Shown here: positions 12,811 through 24,597 of the stretch, in pieces
How the letters are laid out: every line of letters begins with the position of its first letter
Numbering within the stretch: position 1 is the first letter of the stretch
DNA from: Coniella vitis
Lineage: Eukaryota > Ascomycota > Sordariomycetes > Diaporthales > Schizoparmaceae
Direction: 5' to 3'
DNA: 64,000 bases
NCBI GenBank assembly: GCA_011317545.1
Contig: WUJK01000008.1
Span: 1,178,001 to 1,242,000, forward strand
Made by a program: the position numbers and the translations under genes
Notes under the pieces: model-generated
Databases searched by the model: none
What the model saw: only the letters and a program-made list of their open reading frames with translations
Told to the model about the DNA's origin: nothing

Positions 12811-13509
12811 TTAGTTTTTCCCCTCAGCATTGTCCTTGACAATCTTGTCTTCGGGCGAGAATTTTAGACTGATGGAGTTAACGCAGTGCCTCTCATCGGT
12901 GGGTGTTGGGAAACCCTCTCCCTTGAAGACATGGCCCAAATGACCTCCACAGTTAGCACACATGATCTCGATGCGCTTCGTGAATAATGAATTGTCTTCT
13001 TGGCGCACGACAGCTCCGGGGATGCTGTCAAAGTAGGCAGGCCAGCCACATCCACTGCTAAATTTGTGCGACGCTTTGTACAACGGGGCCTCGCAGCCAG
13101 CACAGGTATAGACGCCTTCAGAAGGATAGTGCTTGTCGTATGTGCCGGACCCGGGAGGCTCGGTACCCTTTTGACGAAGAATTCGGAATTGATCTGAACA
13201 AAAAAGTTAGCAAAACGGAGATTCACACCTATTTCGTCGTGAAAGCACGGAAATGATGGACTTACCTCTGTTCAGCACTGCTCGCCACTCATCATCCGTA
13301 CGCTGGTCGGGGAACGACATGCTGGAGGAGTTATCTGCGGCTTTTGAACCAAAAAGACTGCCGAGAATGGGAATTGAGGACATGGATTTAAGGGGAGTGG
13401 CTCGTTGAGTCGATGCCTGTAGGAGAGGAATCTGTTGTGTAGCACGAACTCGAGAGAGGCTTGAGATCGTATAGAGTGTTCGCAAAACACTGGAAATATG
13501 GAAGCGCAT
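12811..13509 (-). CDS. msrB: peptide-methionine (R)-S-oxide reductase (MsrB)
   Basis: Two exons (13509-13266 and 13193-12811, intron 13194-13265) encode 208 aa. MsrB reduces methionine-R-sulfoxide in oxidised proteins, using thioredoxin. The structural zinc site is complete: C112-A-G-C115 and C160-A-N-C163. The catalytic cysteine is C185 in the RHCVNS motif, and SGCGWP (C130) and GGHLGHVF are also conserved. The reductase domain starts near residue 74 (DDEWRAVLN). The first 40 residues are rich in Arg, Ser and Thr without acidic residues, which suggests mitochondrial targeting. An internal ATG at about residue 43 or 64 could give a cytosolic form. The open frame extends 12 nt further upstream only through a TTG codon, so the ATG at 13509 was chosen. 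Confidence 0.93.
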
Positions 13510-14245
13510 GAAGACTGTCAACGGAGGTGTTTCGGGAGCAAGGCTTCGTCTGTGAAGACCGGATTCTTATAGAGGGCGGCTTTGGGGCAGGGAGAACTAA
13601 GATATTTGACCCTGAGAAGATGTCCAACGTGAAGAAATTCAGACAGTTTTAATGAGATGAATCCTTGAGTCACTGACAAATACAGCACTCTTCTTAAGGG
13701 CTGTGTTGAATACGTGCCATTATGCAACCTCGGTGGCGGCAATAACCCCCCGCCGCCTCCCGGTCATTGTCTCGAGAGCCGACGTCAGAGATTCACAGCA
13801 GACAAGCCACTATGGCGGCTCGGCCTGTGGCGCACTGGAGGCCCCTGCCAATGCTGTTGCTTTCCTGATTGGCTTCGGCTGAGTCAGGCAGCAGAAGTGC
13901 GCCTGCAGTCCATCAATCAATTGATTAGTGGGCCACCGAGGGTAAAGACACGCTGGTTCACTACTACGCCTTGCTACCCAACTTGCAACCTGCCAACGTC
14001 CATTTGCTTGACCTGCCCGTCGACTTTCCGCCTATTGCCGCCGCCTTCAGCTCGTCCCTTTGACACTGCGCTTCTTCTGGGCAGATCTTCAGCCAGCTCT
14101 TGCTCGACGATCCACTGTCCCTATAATCCGCCCTTCCGCCCCGGTTTCAGCACTCGACTTTCCCAGTTCCAAGTCCCACGTATTCAGGTTTCCGGTTTCG
14201 AGGTTGACGGCGCTCTTTATATCCACAGTACAAGCAGACATCAAG
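13510..14245. promoter_or_regulatory. divergent promoter region MsrB / ArfGAP
   Basis: This 736-bp region between divergent start codons holds both promoters and UTRs. CT-rich sequence lies ahead of the ArfGAP start. No individual element is assigned. Confidence 0.4.
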
Positions 14246-15985
14246 ATGTCGCGGCGACCACCGAATCCCGCCGCTGACCGGGCAGCAAAGAACCAGGCGA
14301 CAATCAAGTCGCTACTCAAGCTGGAGCCTAACAAGATGTGCGCCGATTGCAAGAGGAACAAACGTACGTTGTGCAATTAGCTGCTCAGTGTGGTGTATAG
14401 TCGGGCGTTAGGCTAATTGATGACACCCTCAGATCCTCGTTGGGCAAGCTGGAATCTTGGTGTCTTCATCTGTATCCGCTGCTCTGGAATCCACCGAAGC
14501 ATGGGCGTTCACATCAGCCGTGTCAAGTCTGTCGACCTGGACTCGTGGACTGATGAGCAAATGAATAGCATCCTTAACTGGGGTAATGCGCGCGCCAATA
14601 AGTACTGGGAATCCAAGCTGGCCACCGGCCACGTACCCTCCGAAGCCAAAATAGAAAACTTTATCCGCACCAAATACGAGCTCAAGAGATGGGTCATGGA
14701 TGGGCCGATGCCCGATCCCGCTACACTAGACGCAGACGGAGACGACGATGTCCCTCTCAGCTTGGTTAAGGAGAAGCAGACGCTCGAGAGGAAGGAATCT
14801 CTTCGAAAGCAGTCCCAAGGCCAGCCGTCGATCGCATCCCCTCCACCGCCTGCTGTCGACTTGATAGGCGGCGATGAACCAATTCCACGAGCGAGCACTG
14901 CTGGTCCAGTGGGCGGAACCATTCCTCCCAAAGCGCAACCCGCTCCCCCAAAGGCAACTCCCTCAAACAGCTCGCTGCTTGGACTAGACTTTCTCGGGTC
15001 AGAACCATCTCCGCCTCCTCGACCTGCTAGCACCACTGGATCTGGTGGAGTTGGTGGCCAGTCACGACCAGACCTGAAGCAGTCGATTCTCTCTCTTTAT
15101 GCTACTGCTCCGCGACCACAACAGCCATCGCACTCCCACACAAACTCCTTTGGGTCTATGCACTCCCCTACAGTCACAGCAGCACCCCAAATGACTCAGC
15201 AGTCTGCTCCTCCGTCCGCCGTCAACAAGATGAACGATGCCTTCAGCAACTTGAGCTTCTCCAACTTTTCCAGCCCCAAGAGTGCTTCCAGTTCCGCTTT
15301 CTCTGGTCTCGGTGGCATTAGCGGTATGCCGAGCAGCAAGTCGCCCCCGCTACAACAATCGTCTGCATTTGGGGGTCTCGGTGGTGGAAGCTTTTTCGAC
15401 TCTAAGCCCACGGCTGCAGCTTCAACCCAGCCTGCAGCAGTCCCGGCCAGCAGTAGCTTTGGTGGATTCGGTGGATTTGGCTCATCTGTTGCTCCTGCCA
15501 AACCTGCTGCACCTGCTTCTTCGGCCATGGATGACTTGTTTGACTTTTCCTCGTCCTCTGCGGCTCCTGCCCCTACTAGCGCCGCGCCTGCGACGACCAG
15601 TTCCGTCTTTAACTTATCTCAACCTAAATCGCCTCCCGCGCCTGCAGCGAGCGCCCCCATAGCGGCTCTCACAGCCAGCAATACGATGGCCGGCTCAGAT
15701 GTATGGGGAGGAAATGCTTGGGCGGACGCGGCTCCCAAGGCAGCCACTCCTCAGCCTGTTCAGTCTTCTTCCAACGACTTTGGTGGCTGGGGAAGTATGA
15801 GCGGTGGCTTCTTTGCCAATACATCCATTGTCCCTGGGGCATCTACCGGCTTTGTCACGCAACCAAAGGTGGCGGCTGACGAAGAATTTGGTGGGTGGAC
15901 CAGTAGCACGGGAACGACGAGCGGGAACACAACCTCAAAGGGTGCCTCTGGAAGTGAAGACTTGTTCTCGAACGTTTGGCAGTGA
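14246..15985 (+). CDS. Arf GTPase-activating protein, Age2/SMAP type
   Basis: Two exons (14246-14363 and 14433-15985, intron 14364-14432) encode 556 aa. The ArfGAP zinc finger is formed across the intron: C32, C35, C53 and C56, followed by the arginine finger R61 in SGIHRSMG. The domain continues through VKSVDLDSW and the NIL-like segment to about residue 135 (KYELKRWV). The remainder is a low-complexity tail rich in Ser, Pro, Ala, Phe and Gly with repeated FGG/GGFG patterns and DLF/NVW-like motifs, the kind that bind coat or adaptor proteins. The protein is expected to stimulate GTP hydrolysis by Arf on trans-Golgi or endosomal membranes during vesicle formation. The sequence around the finger resembles yeast Age2 and human SMAP1/2 more than Glo3, judged by eye only. 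Confidence 0.88.
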
Positions 15986-16843
15986 AGTAAGACATGACTG
16001 ACTGTATCACGCGGAACTGTGGGCCTCACGATCAGCCCTTCTTACACAATCAAAGGGACGTTGAAAGGCAAAGTGGCTATCGTTGCTCAGTGTGGGTACA
16101 TGCGTGAATGCGCACTCGATGTCTCAATCGAAGTGAATGGATCAGAAAAAGAGCATCAGATCAACGTTGTAGACGAAAGCGCGCTAGAGAGATGATAGTA
16201 TTCACCCGTTCGTTACCCCAGTAAATTGACCCATGATGTTCTGCATAAACCACCCGGGGAGATAAACCTCAAATTGACGCCATTGCTATGCCTGTCTGCC
16301 CATCCGTGTGTCCCGTCCGTCTGCTTGTATATTCATTTCGCTTGTATCTTGACCAACAGCTGCCAACGCAGTTCTGGGCTGGAATCTCAAAGGGCATCGA
16401 CAGCAAGTTCCCCCTTCCAGATATGTCCAGAAAGGGTTCCGCCAGCCCGTCTCGGCTTGCCCTGGTGAATAGAATGTTGGGGCTAACGTATTGCCCGTTT
16501 TAGCTTCTGGTCCCACCGCAGAATAATCATGGCTTGACCCTCAAATGCACTTTTGTGCCCACACGTGGCTGATAATGTATGCTGATCCTTCTTCGTCATT
16601 CCTTCAATCAGGTCCCAGCTCGTCCGGTGTTGGTAAGTTAGGCTTGGCACCTTTCTTGTCTCTTCTTCGGTGCTGCCCTTTTCCTTCTATCGTTACTCGT
16701 CCGTGTTTGTCGAGTCTCTCTGTCGGTCTGTTTGTTTGTGTATATAGTGTGTATGAGCACAGCCACCCGATGGATTCTTTGATTTCGTATCTGGTCGAAC
16801 ATCATTTACCGATTTCCGCGACCTTGATTTTCTAATAGCCAGC
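15986..16843. other. convergent intergenic region
   Basis: About 0.86 kb lie between the convergent ends of the ArfGAP and SNARE genes. Short open frames are present, but none has a convincing composition or start. I annotate nothing here. Confidence 0.5.
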
Positions 16844-17246
16844 TCAAAAGAAGAGTTTCCAGGCATAATAGAGGAATAAGATACAACCGATTAGTATAGC
16901 GGACAACTTGAAGATGGCAATACGGTTGCCTGCGGCAGCCATGCGTCCGAGACGACTTGCGGAACCGGTAAGGGAGGAGCGCATCGAGGAAAAGGTGTCG
17001 GACTATGTTACATTTCGATTTAGCCTAAGACGGGTTTCTAAGACTCCAGGCAAGAAAGAGCGCATTCTATCTGTATTGATTTGAGGCCCGAGGTTTCCCA
17101 AGAGAACGTACAGTATTGTCAATGACAGCTTGGTCTCTTGCATTGTCGTAAATGTCAATGGTGACGCCGCGCAGTGCAGAGACCTTTGCGGATAACTCGT
17201 CCAGGCGCGAGTTGTTTTGGCGCTCGCGTTCGTAGGCTTCTGACAT
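16844..17246 (-). CDS. sft1: Sft1/Bet1-like Golgi Qc-SNARE
   Basis: Two exons (17246-17112 and 17002-16844, intron 17003-17111) encode exactly 97 aa. The second exon (52 codons) is too short to be obvious as an open frame. Residues 14-75 form one SNARE-type coiled-coil heptad region (LDELSAKVSALRGVTIDIYD onward), with Q39 a possible zero-layer glutamine. A C-terminal membrane anchor (IFKLSAILIGCILFLYYAWKL) ends in two Phe residues. Length and layout match yeast Sft1, a SNARE for retrograde transport within the Golgi; Bet1 is the main alternative. The splice is well supported because it adds a tail anchor in frame. The frame extends upstream of the chosen ATG without similarity and is likely UTR. 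The gene is divergent from the Ysc84-type gene. Confidence 0.85.
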
Positions 17247-18439
17247 GTTGGGCACGTGTTTGTCCTTTTGGAAGGGTGAAGGGCAAGGGAGGGGGGGAGG
17301 GCGGTTTATCCAAGAGCGTGGCGGATCGTATCGTCTTGGCTGCGACTGTCGGGGATGCGGTGGCCTTAGCGCTCGTGGAGAGGATATGGATGGAAAGTCA
17401 AGGCAAAAGGCCTGGTCTGCTGTGGGTATCGGGCAACGTCGTGAGCCGGTCTTGAGGGCGGTGATGGTCGAAAGCAGATGCTTGTTGGACAATAGGAGCG
17501 GTTTTTCTTCTCTGGTCTTGTCGTTATGGGTGGAATGCGTGTGGTAGGTGGTTGTTTGTGTGTTGAATAGCAGGTGGTTGGGGGGGAGGATAAGGGGCGC
17601 TAAAGAGAGGATGAGACACGAGTTGACGAGTATGACGATGCAGGCTGGGCGTGGTTGATGGAACCTAAGATGGCCTACAGCCGCGGACTTTTTGAGGCAC
17701 GATTACATAGTACAGGGCCTGAAAAGCCTAGTACAAGGAACAAGTACACTGTACCTACTTACTATAGAGTTACTGCAGCGCCCACGTGCCATGCCCCAGC
17801 ATGCACAGCCCCTTCTTGGTACTGGCAGCGGGTTAGCATTGCGCTTCTGTGACAGAGGAATCTGTGGCCAGAGGAACACGAATTATTAGCCTTGTCCAGC
17901 TGGTTTGAAGGGGCTGTGTTGCCTGGGCCTTGTGGCGATCTGTAAATGGGCAATATTCTTCATCGTACACATCGGTACTTATGCATTATGAGGTCGTTCG
18001 GGAGGCCAGTTCGACAGGGCTACGAAGCATCAAGTAGGTGCGGCAAAGTCCCCGCTACAGGGCCAAGCAGGGCCAAGCAGGGCCAAGCAGGGCCTATCTT
18101 ATCGAAACATTATGTAGCAGCAGCTGGGCGCTGAGGCAGTGGGTCATCTGCTTACTATGTACATTAGTAGTAAGTACAAAGTAGCCGTGCAGACTGCCAG
18201 CCCTGCAAACGTGCCTGCAGCTGCTCGGTTAGTGGCCGTTGGGTCTCCAATACGCTCCCAACCTCGCCTTTAAACCCACTTGCCCGCACCTGCCCGTGCT
18301 GCAGCAATACAACAGGCAAGCACAACAGCCGTAATCCGGACTGACGTTGTTGTTTCCATCTCTCAAGGTCGTCTCTCTTCACCCCGGATTTCTTGAAGAA
18401 CGCACTTCGTCTAGATTCCGGAACCCAGTGTCGCCAAAA
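17247..18439. promoter_or_regulatory. divergent promoter region SNARE / Ysc84-type gene
   Basis: About 1.2 kb without a gene. It contains a 10-bp tandem repeat (18058-18094), a TACTATGTAC motif near 18153-18162 and related AGTAC-rich words near 17700-17770. Both promoters must lie here. Confidence 0.4.
18058..18094. repeat. 10-bp tandem repeat (GGCCAAGCAG)n
   Basis: Three perfect copies of GGCCAAGCAG followed by a partial copy. A related but longer-spaced GCCAAGC repeat occurs near 27930-27960. Confidence 0.9.
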
Positions 18440-19954
18440 ATGGGCATCAACAACCCTCTTCCCTCGTCGCTGGCTTGTAAGTCGGGCCCCTCATCCAGCA
18501 GCACCCCGCTTTGAAACCGCGTCACCCTAAGCTGCCGTCGTCAGCGAGCGCTGTCGAGCGCAACGTCGCGACATGAGGTTAGACTAACACCCAACCCGTC
18601 CAGCCGAGTGCAAGAAGTGCGGCAAGATCCTCACCTCCTTCGTCGACCCTCGTCAAGCATTTTCCCCCGACAAGGTCATCCCGCCCTCCGTCCTTGCCAA
18701 TGCGCAGGTAGGTCACGTCTCTTGCAATTCATCCTCTCTGGGCCGCCTTTGGTGGATCAGCTTCTTTGAAGTTTATGTGCGCCAAAGGTTCTCTGTACTA
18801 TAGACTAACCGTACAATCTCTTGTACCTTTCAGGGTCTCGCTATCCTCACCGTCATCAAAGCCGGATTCCTTGGTTCTGCCCGTTTCGGTTCCGGCCTCG
18901 TCGTCGCCCGCCTCGCCGACGGATCTTGGTCCGCTCCATCCGCGATCGCAACCGGTGGCGCAGGATTCGGTGGCCAGATTGGCTTCGAATTGACCGACTT
19001 CGTCTTCATTCTCAACGACGCTTCTGCGGTCCGCACATTCTCTACTGCTGGATCGATCACTCTGGGTGGAAACGTCTCGCTTGCAGCGGGGCCCGTGGGT
19101 CGCAATGCCGAGGCTGCCGGAGCGGCCAGTCTGAAGGGTGTCGCGGGCATCTTCAGCTACAGCAAGACCAAGGGACTGTTTGCGGGTGTCAGTCTGGAAG
19201 GCTCGGCTATAATAGAGCGCAAGGATGCCAACGCGAAGCTATATGGCCGGCAGATTTCTGCGCGCGAGCTTTTGGAGGGCCGGGAGCGACCGCCGCCAGC
19301 TGCTGCGCCTCTGCTCAACGTTCTGAATTCAAGAGCATTCAGCGGCACGCGATCTGGCACCTACGACGACTCCATGTACAATGACGTCCCTGTGTACGGT
19401 GACACGTACAACGACAATAGCCATGCCCACAGCCGCGGACAGTCATACGGAGGAAGCAGCGGCCAAGGCGAGTTTGGCGCCCCCCGCAGAGCCAATACTT
19501 GGCAGGACGAGGTTTACGATAACCCTCGATCATTCGGCTCCGGCTCGCGATCCAGTACTTTACAGGACGTCACCGTCCCTCGCGAATACTACTCGCCTGA
19601 AGATCGCAAGGTCGGACCTGGAAGACCCGCCGCGCCGAAGCCAAACTTTCAAAGCAAGCAAGCTCTTATGAAGAAGAACGAGGCCGTTGCGCTCTTCACA
19701 TTCGAGGCGGAGCAGCCAGGCGATTTGGGCTTCAAGAAGGGCGACATCATTACCGTACTGAAGAAGACGGACAGTGACAATGATTGGTGGTGCGTGTTTG
19801 GTGTTGATAAACCTCTTCCCCCCCCCCCCCCGGCCCCCAAAAGCTCTTCTCAACTGAGTGACTGGATCTTGTTGACTGATTGATTCGTAGGACTGGTATG
19901 ATTGGTACAAAACACGGCAACTTCCCTAGCAACTACGTCAAGATGAAGGAGTGA
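18440..19954 (+). CDS. Ysc84/Lsb3-type SYLF (DUF500) plus SH3 actin-patch protein
   Basis: Four exons (18440-18476, 18604-18707, 18834-19789, 19891-19954) encode 386 aa. The N-terminus MGINNPLPSSLASECKKC is typical of the SYLF/YAB family and is assembled across the first intron. The SYLF lipid- and actin-binding domain runs to about residue 215 (GLAILTVIKAGFLGSARFGS, GGAGFGGQIGFELTDFVFIL). A Ser/Tyr/Gly-rich linker follows, then a C-terminal SH3 domain (ALFTFEAEQPGDLGFKKGD, DWWTGMIG, GNFPSNYV). The SH3 Trp-Trp pair is completed across the last intron, confirming that junction. Yeast homologues act at cortical actin patches in endocytosis. The last intron contains a poly-C run near 19817-19829, which could cause length errors in sequencing but not in the coding frame. 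Confidence 0.92.
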
Positions 19955-21478
19955 GCCACCGTCAAAGGTTGCTTGAAGCACTCAATACTTGACTCGATGT
20001 ACACTGAATCGCTACCCCGGAAAGCCTTCGGCCACGTCTTTGCATTGCTGGGATGAGCATGTCAAGGCTGCAGTTCAACGACTTTCAGGTATACCGTCGC
20101 CGGTGCTCCTCTACTGCGAGCATGGTGATAATGACTGAGAAGCAAGCCCCTAGCCAGCCGTTACCGATCCCTCCAGCAAAGAAGCGAGATTCGCAAAGTT
20201 CTCGAATATCGCACATCCTCTTATTCTCACCCTCTCGTTGCGCCCGCTTCTTGCCTAATTCTCCGACCTCGATTATACCAAAATTGCGTCTACAGTGTCT
20301 GGCGTTTAGGTAGCATCTGTTTTGATTTGGCCTTTCTTTTTGGGTTATGATTGACCTTTGATATTGCCTGTATTCTTACTATCTCTTCATCTCCCCCTTG
20401 TTATGTCGATGGATGTTCTAGGCGGCTTTATCGTCTTTCTCATTCTCAATAGATAGATGCAATAGCATATAGTGCAATAAATACAGAATCTTATTAGCAT
20501 GACCTTTTTCGTCGTCACAGTCCATATGTGAATTATTGACGCCTTGAGTTGTTTGACAGAGGACTTTCGCGCGGGTGAGTGACCGCGTCCATACATGGAA
20601 AGGCCGAAGTGGCGCATTTGCAAGACTTCAGGGTAGATTGCCTATGGACCAGACAATGTTGAGTAGGCACTTATCACAGCTTATGTTGCCAAGCGACGTT
20701 GCAAGCCAAAGTATGGACAGGAGACTTGGATGGACTTGGATGGCATACTGAGAGTTGGCAAATGGCTCGCGAGAAGCCCACAAACAGCATCACCGTTCTC
20801 ATGTGCGATTGAAGTCCCCATCAAACCTGTGCCTCATTCTGGCCCATATTTTCCTTGACTTTAGCCCACAATTCCCAACTTGGACCTCTTCTGCTCCATC
20901 TTACCAATTCTCAGCGCTTGTCTCTTCGATACCGGCGTTTCCATTGCCACTCATTCACCCCCAATACCCATCTTAGCAAGTGAAAGTACTTGTGCGTCAC
21001 TTATTTGAACGACAGCAAGAGATGTCACTGACAACGTGCTGTGGCTCTATCGAGATATATGCATATCCTCGACCACGGCTTCTCATATATGTGATGGGCT
21101 CCTGAAGTGATACTACACGACTGATTATCACATTTGGCAAGTTAGACACAAGTGTATATGCTCTTGTGTGAAGGATCTTTCGTAGGCAGGAAAAGAATCC
21201 AGAAAGGGTGATAACTCAGAAGTTCCTGTGACCATCAGTCGTAGCATTCACACCGCAATGCTTTTTCTTTGTGGAATACTAATGAAATGGGATAGGCTTC
21301 TCTTATTCCTCGTATCGTTATTGGAAAGGTACTTTGCTATGCTGCGTGTGACCAAGGAGTCTTCCTCTTCTCTTTTCAGTTTTGCCAACATCAAATCGCA
21401 CGCACGAACATTCAACACAGCTCATCTCCCCCGCAAAAGATATCTCGCCACAGAAGCCTACGTCCAAATACCGCCACA
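19955..21478. other. intergenic region
   Basis: About 1.5 kb between two plus-strand genes. It is moderately AT-rich, with no protein-like open frame and no tRNA or other RNA that I can recognise. The promoter of the next gene must lie in its right part. Confidence 0.45.
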
Positions 21479-22557
21479 ATGTACATGTCAGGCTCGGAAC
21501 GATCAGAATCTCCCGATCTCAGGCCGATAGGCGAAATGACGGATTTCCAGCGCGGCATGTACATCAGTGCCCGCCAGAGCACAGCACTCGAGCGCAAAGT
21601 CTGGAAGCGAACAGGCCTGTTCGCGTGCATCCTCGTCCTCTTTTGGGTCCTGCTGCCCGTCATCCTCATGGCCCTCGGCGCGACGCTCATCTGCCGGTTT
21701 GCGATTCCCGGCGGCCGCAGCATGTCTGGGGCCGAGGCCCTCTCCCGCTGCAATGTCCTGGGCGCCTACGAGATCGGCATCACATATACACTCAGCAACA
21801 TGGCCATTGGCGTCGTGGGCGGCTTCTTTGCCCGCATTCTCGCCAAGCGCGGCTCCCGGCGCCTCCAGGACCACGTGCGCCGCCACCACATGAGCGCCCA
21901 CGAGAAGCGCGAGTACCATGTCCGGCGTCGGATGCGCGAGCGCGAGCGGCAGCACCAGCGGGAGGCAGATGCCGAGATTGGCTGGCTCCGTCGGCGGCAG
22001 GATGCTATTGACGAGGCCAGAGATCACTACTACGCCAAATATAAGGGATACGAGGCCAGCGACGATATGTTTGGCGCCTTCTCGGGCTCGGAGAGCTCGA
22101 TAGAGCCTCCAGTCCCGGCTCATATTCTGCCAGAGACGCATGTGCCAGATCTCCCAGGACCGGCGGCACCTCCGCCGCCACAAGTGGGTATCAACCCAGC
22201 TCGGCAGGCTGAACCTCCCCCTCCACCACCTCCTTTTATTCCTCCCAGCCAACAACGACAGCATAGCCCCCCAATAGACATTGCAAACCGCAGAACGAGG
22301 CATCCAGAGTTTAATTCAAGCATACCTCCGCCCAGGGACCAAGGTCGCGGCCCCGAGCCAAATCGGCAGAGAAATGGTGATCCACGTGGATGGGAAGATC
22401 CATACTTTGATAGTGTAAGTTGTGAAAACCTCACTGGGCAAACCCCCTCCATCTCTGATAAACACTCGATACTCACCAGGGCTCAATCTAGCGTCCGAGT
22501 CGGGGCCAGCGCAACAATGACCGTAACAGGGTGCCTCCGCCAATGGATTGGTCGTGA
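21479..22557 (+). CDS. unrecognised two-TM protein with basic coiled coil and proline-rich tail
   Basis: Two exons (21479-22414 and 22492-22557, intron 22415-22491) encode 333 aa. I do not recognise a family. Residues 46-72 form a strong membrane segment (LFACILVLFWVLLPVILMAL) and a second lies near 98-122 (GITYTLSNMAIGVVGGFFAR). Between them are two Cys residues. Next comes an Arg/His/Glu-rich helical stretch (about 125-195), then a Pro-rich tail with poly-Pro runs. The acceptor at 22489-22491 (TAG) restores a charged, Pro-containing C-terminus (RGQRNNDRNRVPPPMDWS). Using the AG 12 bases earlier would give an immediate stop, and not splicing gives a different 372-aa end. The layout suggests a membrane protein with a long cytoplasmic tail. 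Function is unknown. The first of two close ATGs was used. Confidence 0.65.
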
Positions 22558-24027
22558 AACAAAGGTCTTTGCTCATCCTCTCTTGCAGTTTCTATAATGT
22601 GTCCAGTTCGGTCTTTTCCTACATTGACTAGGATTCTGCTAGATTTGTTTGTAAAAGTACTGCCTCCAATAGGATAGTGACAGGTAATCAGAGCATATTC
22701 CAGTCCTAGATGTTGCTCATTGCTTTAATGATTGATGAGATAGCTTTGAGCGTATTTAGCAAGCAGCATTGAACTTTCGTTGCTATAATATTGATAGTTA
22801 CTAATCTAAAGGACTCAAGCCATATAAAAAAGGCACAATTTGTCTCTGAATATTCTTGAGCAGCTTATACTAGGAACCAACATCATTAATTGTTATATAG
22901 TGATTTAGAAGCGATCTTTGTTTACCAACGGCTACTTAAGAGACTTTATTCGCGAACCCCCAGTCCTTATATTTCAAGTGATATACAATACGCTTGATTT
23001 GTTTACATTTAACAAGTATCGTATGTTCATAATGTTCTTATTGCGGATCTGCTGTATCAACGCGTGGGAACGTGTACACAAGAGAAATAAAGTACTCATG
23101 CTAAAGATATAAAAGTATCAAGACTTATGCGCGTGACGTATATATTATTACTTTATCTCTCTATAGCTTGTTATTGAACAATACTCGGGGCCAGTAACAG
23201 AAACTAGATCACGGCAGCTTTGTTAAGGCTTTTGATTAATTAGGAGGACTATGATTCTGTTTAATACGTCTTGGAAGGTGGGTGCGCTGTTTGGCAGGGC
23301 GTAAGTAGTATTTGTTCATCCGCACCATGTAGCATGTAGTCATTAACGACTCGTAGATATTCAGTCACTCAATCTACAAAGTCTTTGGTTACCTTTGGAT
23401 TGGTGGATGGCAATGTTGACTATCTAGTATTAAAGACTCATCAAGTCGGCAAAGAATACGCCACTTGTTGTCTATTTCAGGGGCATCAACTAGACGTATA
23501 AGCCCTTCATTGACATCTTTCTCGATGAAAAAGACGCAGACTGAGCTCAACCAAATGGCTTTCCTTTCCAGATCTCAGGTATGACTCGAGTTTTGCACTT
23601 TCTTGGTAGTCCCAGCTAGCAGTGATTGCCAGAACTCAAGTACACGACTCCCAAAACAGAGGTATAGATTGCTCATGGCTCGCGAAAATCCTGTAACAAG
23701 ATTTGACCTGTAATAATGGCCACGTCCACAAGCTAAGTCTGTCACAGAATCGAGACTCTTCACTCATGGGAGTGGGCAAGTTGACAAAGTTGACACAACT
23801 TGTCCCAAAAACAGTGCAACGCATAAATCCTTTTGTCCTGAGCCCAAGACCAAAAAGTGGCTCCTCTCGAGGCCTGGACTTTGAACGTCGTACAATCAAT
23901 CCTCACACGCAATATCATATTGCTGCCCGCTACTCTGGAAGTGCTCAACAATTACGAACTTTCTCTCCAAGAAAAAGATTCTGTAAGAATCTCCAGACGC
24001 AAAGCTTTTTGCTCTGCGAAAGGAATA
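22558..24027. other. AT-rich intergenic region
   Basis: About 1.5 kb, distinctly AT-rich between 22,600 and 23,550, with short stretches of TA-rich text. CA and TG dinucleotides are still common, so it is not fully RIP-mutated. It could be a decayed repeat relic or simply an AT-rich spacer. No gene is supported. Confidence 0.4.
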
Positions 24028-24597
24028 ATGGCAATCAATCTGCCTATGAAACTGTAAGGCACTTTTTTTTGTCCTTGTGTCCTTGTGCCCTTTGTCCCCC
24101 CCCTTCTCTTTCTCTTATCGTCTTTGCACAACAAAACAAACAAAACTCACACTTACACACACGGATGGGGGCCCCGCAGACGTAAACGCAAAATCCCCTG
24201 GTGGGCCATCATCACCGCCAGCGCGATCGCAGCGGCCGGCGTCGTCCTCAGCGGGTACATCCTGCCGCGCTTCCTGGCGCGCTTCATCTGCGCCGTCGCG
24301 AACCCGGTCGACTGGGCCTCGTGCGTGGCGGCGGGCGCCGTGGCGCTGGGCATGATGCTCTACGGCGCCATGGCCGCGTGGGGCCTCGGCCAGCTCAAGA
24401 TGAGGAGCCAGCTGACGCAGGACCTAGACGCGGCGAACGGGCCGTCCGCCGCGGGCTCGTTGGAGCAGCAGCAGCAGCCATCGCCGCTGCCGCTGCCGCA
24501 CTTTTTCGGCGGCGATGACAGAGGAGGAGCAGCCATATCTGAGGTGGGGAGCGCAAGTGTGTGTGATGTAGAAAGCTTCTATACAGGAAGAAGGTGA
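24028..24597 (+). CDS. unrecognised small two-TM protein
   Basis: A 26-nt first exon (24028-24053) and a second exon (24180-24597), separated by a 126-nt intron, give 147 aa. The second exon has no in-frame ATG near its start, so an upstream exon is needed. The ATG at 24028, donor gtaagg and acceptor ccccgcag join in phase and yield MAINLPMKLRKRKIPWW. Two membrane segments follow (IITASAIAAAGVVLSGYI near residues 18-35, and ASCVAAGAVALGMMLYGAMA near 58-77). The tail is Ser/Gln/Pro-rich, including a Gln run (QQQQ). I do not recognise a family. It lies next to another small two-TM protein of unknown function, but I see no clear sequence similarity between them. Expression is unproven. Confidence 0.55.

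Noticed and set aside
17067..17492. 141-codon minus-strand frame covering the SNARE start
   Set aside because: Upstream residues are Pro/Arg/Ser-rich and unlike SNAREs, and its end reads into the intron. The spliced 97-aa model fits the family length.
21503..22303. 266-codon antisense frame opposite the two-TM protein gene
   Set aside because: The plus-strand frame has coherent membrane segments and a spliced end. The antisense frame is Ala/Gly/Arg-rich without features.
22480..22597. Unspliced or early-acceptor C-terminus for the two-TM protein
   Set aside because: The early acceptor gives an immediate stop and the unspliced frame reads through a good GTAAGT donor. The TAG acceptor at 22489-22491 gives a coherent end.
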